Source: Bacteroidaceae bacterium (GTDB taxonomy: Bacteria; Bacteroidota; Bacteroidia; Bacteroidales; Bacteroidaceae). From it: DNA of 11,249 nucleotides. Numbering within the stretch: the stretch's first letter is position 1; the number at the start of each line of letters is the position of its first letter. Below are positions 6,655 through 11,249 of the stretch, in pieces. The notes under the pieces are model-generated. The model was given only the letters and a program-made list of their open reading frames with translations. It had not been told where the DNA came from and did no database searches. Location: NCBI GenBank assembly GCA_900768625.1, contig CAAGDO010000294.1, positions 1 through 11,249 of the forward strand, in the 5' to 3' direction. Made by a program: the position numbers and the translations under genes.

Positions 6655-7497
6655 ATGGGAACACTCTATTTAGTGCCCACTCCGGTGGGAAACCTTGAAG
6701 ATATCACCCTTCGCGCGCTCCGTATCCTCCGTGAAGCCGACATCGTTTTGGCAGAGGATACGCGCACTTCAGGCATACTGCTCAAGCATTTCGACATCAA
6801 GAATCAATTGGTGTCGCACCATAAGTTCAATGAGCACCAAACAGCCGATGCCTTTGCCGCCCGAATGGAAGCAGGCGAGGTGATGGCTCTTATCTCCGAT
6901 GCCGGTACGCCCGGCATTTCCGACCCCGGCTTCATGCTGGTCCGGGCTTGTGTGGCGCGAGGCGTCACGGTGCAATGCCTCCCTGGACCGACGGCCTTCG
7001 TGCCCGCCTTGGTGGCTTCCGGACTGCCGTGTGAGCGATTCACCTTTGAAGGCTTTTTGCCGCAGAAGAAAGGCCGCACTTCACGTCTCGAACAGTTGCA
7101 GACGGAACCGCGAACCATGATTTTCTACGAATCGCCCTATCGCGTGACGAAGACCTTGGCACAGTTCATCGAGTTCTTCGGTGCGGAACGTCATTGTTCT
7201 GCTTGCCGTGAGATTTCTAAGGTGCATGAAGAAAGCGTGAGAGGAACCCTCGCTGAAGTACTTGCCCATTTCGAAGAAACCGAGCCACGAGGTGAGTTTG
7301 TCATCGTCGTGGAAGGCTGCAGCGAGACCGAACGCCGTCCGAGTGACGGAGAAGAACGCCTGAGCCGCCGCGAACAACGCAAGAAGGGTAAGGAGGGAAA
7401 ACCGAAAACCTCCTCCTATAAACTCAAGCTCCAGGCCGCTGAAGAAGCTGCTGATGAACCATCCGTAACCGACACAGCCGAAGAGGCTGACATTTAA
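6655..7497 (+). CDS. rsmI: 16S rRNA 2'-O-ribose C1402 methyltransferase
   Basis: RsmI uses S-adenosylmethionine to methylate the 2'-OH of C1402 in 16S rRNA, in the decoding centre. The 280-residue protein shows the family hallmarks: LVPTPVGNLEDIT (7-19), AEDTR (33-37), SDAGTPGISDPG (81-92), CLPGPTA (108-114) and FYESPYR (157-163). The conserved methyltransferase core ends near residue 225. The remainder is a charged, low-complexity tail (…RLSRREQRKKGKEGK…, then Ala/Glu-rich) in place of the usual C-terminal part. Start 6655 is preferred over an upstream in-frame TTG at 6616 because the promoter overlaps that extension and the family begins at MGTLYLVPTPVGN. The next gene starts 51 bases downstream without a visible promoter, so the two are probably co-transcribed. 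Confidence 0.96.
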   Translation: MGTLYLVPTPVGNLEDITLRALRILREADIVLAEDTRTSGILLKHFDIKNQLVSHHKFNEHQTADAFAARMEAGEVMALISDAGTPGISDPGFMLVRACVARGVTVQCLPGPTAFVPALVASGLPCERFTFEGFLPQKKGRTSRLEQLQTEPRTMIFYESPYRVTKTLAQFIEFFGAERHCSACREISKVHEESVRGTLAEVLAHFEETEPRGEFVIVVEGCSETERRPSDGEERLSRREQRKKGKEGKPKTSSYKLKLQAAEEAADEPSVTDTAEEADI

Positions 7498-7548
7498 CGC
7501 TCCTATCCACAACACAAGAACAACCATACCAACAAAATCCTCAAGGCA

Positions 7549-8421
7549 ATGAAAAAGATTCTTCTTATGCTGGCAGCAGTCCTCACCTTGGCGGTGGGCT
7601 GCGACACGAAAAAAGAAAAAGAACAGGCTAAGGACAACAATACGGCCACTATCGATTCGCTGCGTCAGGCCCTCACGCAGTCGCAGAACGAGTCGAGCGA
7701 CCTGATTGAAACGCTCTCGCAGATTCAGGACGGTTTCGATCAAATCAATGAGGCTGAAGGCCGCGTGACAGTTGAAAACCGTCAGGGCGAACGCGCCAAC
7801 AAGCAGGCCATTATGGAAAACATGGCCTTCATCCAGCGCACCCTTAAGCTCAATCGAGAACTCATCTCCAATCTCCAGCAGCAGCTCCGCACCACTTCGC
7901 AGAGCGATGCGCGCACCAAGTCGAAGCTGGAAGAAATGGTGGCCAATTTCACCAAACAGTTGGAAGATAAGAACAAGGAAATCGAATCGCTCCGCGAAGA
8001 ACTCGCCAAGCGCGACATCCAGATTGCCGAGCAGGGCGAACAGATTGCTTCGCTCAACACCAACGTGAGCAGTCTCAGCCAGCAGAATGAGGCCAAGGCC
8101 CGCACCGTTGCCGCTCAGGACAAGGAGCTCCACACGGCCTACTATGTGTTCGGCACCAAGAAGGAACTTCGCGAACAGCGCATCCTTAAGCGTGGCGATG
8201 TCCTCAAGAGCAATGATTTCAACAAGGACTATTTCACCCGCATCGACCTTCGGGTGACGAAGACCATCCGCCTCTATTCCAAGAGTGCCAAACTGGTGAC
8301 AAACCATCCCGCCGGTTCCTATTCGCTCGAAAAGGATGCCCAAGGTCAGTACACTCTCCGCATCACCGATCCGCAGACGTTCTGGAGCGTGAGCAAGTAT
8401 CTGGTCATCACCGTCAAATAA
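7549..8421 (+). CDS. Coiled-coil lipoprotein, Cbp1-like layout
   Basis: This 290-residue lipoprotein has a signal peptide ending in LAVGC with lipidation at Cys18. Residues 30-195 are a long, nearly uninterrupted Gln/Glu/Lys-rich coiled coil (SLRQALTQSQNESSDLIETL through SLSQQNEAKARTV). Residues 196-290 form a compact C-terminal domain (YYVFGTKKELREQRIL … DPQTFWSVSKYLVITVK). This order resembles Bacteroides proteins annotated as Cbp1-family collagen-binding glycoprotein adhesins, but I assign that from memory of the layout, not a search. One DSL site (36-38) fits the Bacteroidetes O-glycosylation consensus D-S/T-hydrophobic. It probably shares the rsmI transcript, and a stem-loop at 8504-8542 follows. 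Confidence 0.82.
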   Translation: MKKILLMLAAVLTLAVGCDTKKEKEQAKDNNTATIDSLRQALTQSQNESSDLIETLSQIQDGFDQINEAEGRVTVENRQGERANKQAIMENMAFIQRTLKLNRELISNLQQQLRTTSQSDARTKSKLEEMVANFTKQLEDKNKEIESLREELAKRDIQIAEQGEQIASLNTNVSSLSQQNEAKARTVAAQDKELHTAYYVFGTKKELREQRILKRGDVLKSNDFNKDYFTRIDLRVTKTIRLYSKSAKLVTNHPAGSYSLEKDAQGQYTLRITDPQTFWSVSKYLVITVK

Positions 8422-8503
8422 AGCCGATGGCGGCATAAGCCACGTGCACGATCTATGCTGCGTGGCGCGTCAATCGATGGCACGCTTTTCCGCCTCAAGC
8501 GGG

Positions 8504-8542
8504 CAAGAGGGCACACCAGGCAAGTCGTGGTGCGCCCTCTTG
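8504..8542 (+). terminator. Stem-loop terminator after the coiled-coil lipoprotein
   Basis: caagagggcacacca (8504-8518) pairs with tggtgcgccctcttg (8528-8542) at 14 of 15 positions around a 9-base loop. The following tract (ttccatatttt) is T-rich but interrupted. Some read-through into the 8585 gene is possible, and no consensus promoter was found between them. Confidence 0.65.
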
Positions 8543-8584
8543 TTCCATATTTTCCATCAATCTCATTTTTGACTTCAGAAGCAT

Positions 8585-9268
8585 ATGAAACGTATCAGCA
8601 TTCCCCTTTTGGCCGTAATGGTGATGCTAAGCACCACCTCGTGTTCCTATCGTGAATACAATGCCATTGCCACAGGCAGTTCGCTCGGTGCCATCCTTGG
8701 TTCGAGCATTGGAGGCTTGATGGGCGGCCCCCGTGGAGCTGACAAGGGCACCCTTGCCGGAATGGCCATTGGTGCGGCAGCAGGGGCAGCTGTTGTCAAT
8801 CAGAATAGGGCAGAGCGCAGTGCAGAACGCGCAGCCGACGATGCTTATGACTATCGAAGCAGTGAAGATGTGGAATATGGTTCCTATAACTCCCCGTCCT
8901 ATCACGAACCCGTTTCCGCCCATTCCGATTTGGAATATCTCGAGGTGACCAACGTGAAATTCCTCGATTCCAACAACAACCAATGCCTCGACCCCGAAGA
9001 ATCGGCCTTCATCGTCATGGACATCTACAATCGGGCCGACCGTGCGGTCTACAATGTCACCCCCATTGTTCGCTGTAGCGACAAGCGTGTGCTCCTTTCG
9101 CCCGCCACCACCGTGACTCAGATTTCTTCCGGCCGTGGCATCCGCTATAAGGTGCAGGTCAAGGCCCCGCGCCGTCTGCGTTTCGATGTGCTGACCTTCA
9201 GTGTCAGTTTCGGTTCGGGAAAGGCCCGTGTCAGTGCACGCGATTTCTCCATCCGTGCCGCCCGTTGA
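8585..9268 (+). CDS. Glycine-zipper lipoprotein
   Basis: This 227-residue lipoprotein has a signal peptide ending in STTSC (Cys20). Residues 31-72 form a Gly/Ala-rich segment with repeated GxxxG spacing (GSSLGAILGSSIGGLMGG … GMAIGAAAGAAV), the glycine-zipper type found in outer-membrane lipoproteins. A short polar Ser/Tyr/Glu linker follows. Residues 117-227 look like a beta-sandwich (LEVTNVKFLDSNNNQCLDPEE, then YKVQVKAPRRLRFDVLTFSVSF), similar to CARDB/Ig-like modules. An envelope structural role is likely; no enzymatic motif is seen. The ATG at 8585 gives the clean signal peptide. Neighbouring rsmI and lipoprotein genes suggest a housekeeping setting. Confidence 0.8.
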   Translation: MKRISIPLLAVMVMLSTTSCSYREYNAIATGSSLGAILGSSIGGLMGGPRGADKGTLAGMAIGAAAGAAVVNQNRAERSAERAADDAYDYRSSEDVEYGSYNSPSYHEPVSAHSDLEYLEVTNVKFLDSNNNQCLDPEESAFIVMDIYNRADRAVYNVTPIVRCSDKRVLLSPATTVTQISSGRGIRYKVQVKAPRRLRFDVLTFSVSFGSGKARVSARDFSIRAAR

Positions 9269-9360
9269 GGCCATCAGCTATCGAAGTCGTCTGAACTTTT
9301 CTGACGAAGATGTGATTTGAAGTTAGAACACTTCTACATTCCATCTTCATCTTTCTTTTT

Positions 9361-9429
9361 GGCCGTTTTTTGCCCTTTCTTCGGTCGTGTAGCTCGCTAC
9401 ACTCCCTCTTCAAGGCCCCAAAAAACGCC
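9361..9429. repeat. Nested palindrome in the 9269-9567 gap
   Basis: The outer arms are gttttttg (9365-9372, preceded by ggcc) and caaaaaacgcc (9419-9429). They enclose a perfect inner hairpin, gtgtagc-tc-gctacac (9387-9402). It lies about 90 bases after the glycine-zipper stop codon and may act as a bidirectional terminator or an intergenic repeat. The rest of the 300-base gap shows only the MATE promoter region. Confidence 0.55.
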
Positions 9430-9486
9430 TCAAAAATAAAGGAAAATCTTGAATTTCATAAAAGTTCAGAGGAATTCATCTCCTCC

Positions 9487-9532
9487 TTTGAATTTCACGA
9501 ATGCAAGATATGTTTTCTCCATCCGTGAAATT
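9487..9532 (+). promoter_or_regulatory. Putative MATE promoter overlapped by an inverted repeat
   Basis: TTTG (9487-9490) and TATGTTTT (9509-9516, one mismatch from TAnnTTTG) are 18 bases apart, slightly short. A perfect 9-base inverted repeat, aatttcacg (9491-9499) and cgtgaaatt (9524-9532), straddles the -7 box and the expected start near 9520. Its position suits an operator, or a hairpin in the DNA, but the regulator is not in view. Confidence 0.45.
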
Positions 9533-9567
9533 TGTTTTCATTGATCACGTATTATTCATCCTGAAAA

Positions 9568-10899
9568 ATGCTCAAATCCGAATACAAAGCCACGCTGCGC
9601 CTTGGCCTTCCTATCGCCGTCGGTCAGTTGGGCGTCATCATTATGGGTTTTGCCGACACCATGATGGTGGGTCATTTCAGCACCAATTCCTTGGCCGCAG
9701 CTTCCTTTGCCAATGCCCTTTTCAATCTCATCACCTATTTCCTGCTCGGCTACAGCTACGGACTGACCCCGTTGGTCAGCTCGCTTTTCGGCCGTGGCCT
9801 CCGTTCGGAAGCCGGGGGCACCCTCAAACATGGTCTGGCCGCCAACGTGGGCTTTTCCTTGGTGCTCATGCTGATCATGGCAGCCGTCTATTTCTGTCTG
9901 CCCTATATGGGGCAGCCTAAGGAAATCCTTCCCTTGGTGCGTCCCTACTATCTGTGTCTGCTTGTGTCGATGCTTTTTGTCGCCTTGTTCAATGCCGCCC
10001 GTCAGTTCACAGATGCCGTCACCGACACCTCCGTCGGCATGGCGGCCATCCTCTCGTGCAATGCCATCAACATCCTCGGCAACTGGTTGCTCATCTATGG
10101 AGTAGGTCCCTTCCCCGAATTGGGACTTACGGGAGCCGGTATCAGCACCGCCTTTTCTCGCCTCTGTATGGCCCTCTTCGTTCTGGCCGTCATCGCTTTG
10201 CGTAAGCGCTATGCCACGTTCCGTGCAGGCTTCCGTGCCATCCCCCTTCGTTGGGGTACGTTGCGCGAGGTCAACTCCAAGTCATTTCCCGTATCCCTGC
10301 AGATGGGCATGGAGAGCGGTGCCTTCACTTTCAGTGGTATCATGGCCGGTTGGCTCAGTGCCATCGATTTGGCCACATTCCAGGTGATGGTGACTGTCGG
10401 TACGCTGGGTTTCCTCCTCTACTATAGTTTCGGAGCGAGCATGAGTATTCGTGTTGCGGCTGCCTATGGCCAGCGTGATTGGGAAGGCGTACGCCGTGCG
10501 TCGCGTGCCGGTTGCCATATTCTTGTCGCCATGTGCATTCTTTCTTCCCTCATTTTCTTCTTCTTGGGGGAATATGTCATCCGTTGCTTCTCCTCCGATC
10601 CAGCCGTCATCATGTTGGCCGTATCCCTCATTCCGCCCCTCATTCTCTATCAGTTGGGCGATGCCATGCAGATTTGTTATTCGAATGCCCTTCGTGGCAC
10701 GGGCCAGGTACGTCCCGTCATGTGGATAGCCTTTGTGAGCTACGTGTTGGTCAATGTGCCCATCGCCTATCTTTTCGCTTTCGTCTGGCATATGGGAAGT
10801 ATGGGTATCTTTCTCGCCTTCTCTGTCGGTCTCTTCACCGCAGCCTGTCTTTTCCGCGCCAGCTATCGCAAGGCGCTGAAACGCGAAGGGGCGCTTTGA
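9568..10899 (+). CDS. MATE-family multidrug efflux transporter
   Basis: This 443-residue protein has about twelve membrane segments and is probably a cation-coupled exporter of the NorM-like branch. It begins with the typical MATE opening (TLRLGLPIAVGQLGVIIMGFADTMMVGHFSTNSLAA), including the conserved Asp30 in GFADTMMVG. The two pseudo-symmetric halves are marked by PLVSSLFGRG (68-77) in the first and SIRVAAAYGQRDW (about 292-304) in the second. NALRGTGQ near 372-379 is also typical. Substrates (drugs, dyes, metabolites) cannot be inferred from sequence. The start at 9568 fits the family N-terminus. It stands as a single gene and ends before the palindrome at 10937-11034. Confidence 0.93.
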   Translation: MLKSEYKATLRLGLPIAVGQLGVIIMGFADTMMVGHFSTNSLAAASFANALFNLITYFLLGYSYGLTPLVSSLFGRGLRSEAGGTLKHGLAANVGFSLVLMLIMAAVYFCLPYMGQPKEILPLVRPYYLCLLVSMLFVALFNAARQFTDAVTDTSVGMAAILSCNAINILGNWLLIYGVGPFPELGLTGAGISTAFSRLCMALFVLAVIALRKRYATFRAGFRAIPLRWGTLREVNSKSFPVSLQMGMESGAFTFSGIMAGWLSAIDLATFQVMVTVGTLGFLLYYSFGASMSIRVAAAYGQRDWEGVRRASRAGCHILVAMCILSSLIFFFLGEYVIRCFSSDPAVIMLAVSLIPPLILYQLGDAMQICYSNALRGTGQVRPVMWIAFVSYVLVNVPIAYLFAFVWHMGSMGIFLAFSVGLFTAACLFRASYRKALKREGAL

Positions 10900-10936
10900 T
10901 GGTGAGAGGATGAGAGTAGCAACTCGTGGATAAAGG

Positions 10937-11034
10937 AAACGTGTGATTGCCGTGTAATGGTTTCATGCATTCTGGCTTCGCCTTGGATCGGTGACGCTTG
11001 AATGAATGGGAGAATTCACGGTGATCACACGTTT
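10937..11034 (+). terminator. Long palindromic terminator after the MATE gene
   Basis: The outer arms aaacgtgtgat (from 10937) and atcacacgttt (to 11034) pair, with further pairing inward (ccgtg/cacgg). A T-rich tract, tgtttgttttcc, follows on the plus strand. It starts about 38 bases after the MATE stop codon. Length and arm sequence closely resemble the palindrome at 433-530. Confidence 0.65.
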
Positions 11035-11100
11035 TGTTTGTTTTCCTGACTTCGTCAATGCGTCACCCTGAGCCACCTGATTGGATGAATCTCTTCATTA

Positions 11101-11185
11101 GCGTGCTCCGCGCGCTGTTTTTTCAACATGAATGGCCGCCAAAGCCATTAATGTTAAGAAACCGCGCGAAGCGCAAATATGGAAC
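11101..11185 (-). repeat. Right, inverted copy of the edge hairpin repeat
   Basis: Read on the minus strand this has the same 30-base segment (complement of 11156-11185) and hairpin (11128-11152) as 46-103. It continues into a third hairpin, gcgtgc-tcc-gcgcgc (11101-11115), akin to 189-203. The last 64 bases of the window show no gene. Confidence 0.75.
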
Positions 11186-11249
11186 AGGTACAAAACAGCA
11201 TACGTTCTAACATATTGTGCCGGGAGTAAAAATGCAAGCTCGTCCGATC

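Noticed and set aside
7081..8436. A 451-codon minus-strand open frame across rsmI and the lipoprotein gene
   Set aside because: It runs antisense to two well-supported genes and mirrors their codon bias. It yields a Phe/Leu-rich product with no recognisable domain or promoter.
1..11249. Composite transposon bounded by the inverted edge repeats
   Set aside because: No transposase or cargo signature is present, and the interior holds ordinary housekeeping genes. Two copies of a dispersed repeat explain it more simply.

Overview
The window most likely comes from a member of the Bacteroidales, in or near Prevotella/Bacteroides. Several promoters match the Bacteroidetes TTTG-N19-20-TAnnTTTG pattern (upstream of 3346, the tRNA and rsmI). 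Shine-Dalgarno sites are largely absent. The gene content also fits: a Ser-type S1 sulfatase, a GEVED-like secreted protein with a C-terminal sorting-like tail, and coiled-coil and glycine-zipper lipoproteins. Species cannot be fixed from the sequence alone.

Layout. Positions 1-288 are a hairpin-dense repeat element with about 17-base terminal inverted repeats. It is followed by a short orphan coding tail (287-409) and a long palindromic terminator (424-530). The minus strand from 3346 to 572 is a two-gene unit under one clear promoter: a secreted beta-rich/GEVED-like protein, then a sulfatase. Positions 3405-3980 hold no intact gene, only apparent remnants. A secreted protein with three CxxC pairs (4073-4738, +) sits in this lower-GC stretch with its own terminator. 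Next come a tRNA-Lys(UUU) (minus) with a textbook promoter and terminator, and an AI-2E/PerM family membrane protein (minus, 5155-6471). Divergent promoters between 6550 and 6650 serve that gene and rsmI (+). The rsmI -7 box ends four bases before the start codon, so its mRNA is probably leaderless. A coiled-coil lipoprotein follows rsmI and probably shares its transcript. A glycine-zipper lipoprotein (8585-9268) and a MATE-family exporter (9568-10899) complete the plus strand. The exporter ends in a second long palindrome similar to the one at 424-530. At 11101-11185 the hairpin repeat of the left edge recurs in inverted orientation.

How it fits together. Most genes are ordinary chromosomal genes: rRNA modification, tRNA, envelope lipoproteins and transporters. 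The sulfatase pair suggests use of sulfated glycans such as mucin or host or algal polysaccharides, but no SusC/SusD pair is in view. The least explained signals are the two repeat families: the hairpin-array element at both edges, and the roughly 97-base palindromes placed directly after the last gene at each end. No defence system, CRISPR array or phage module is visible.
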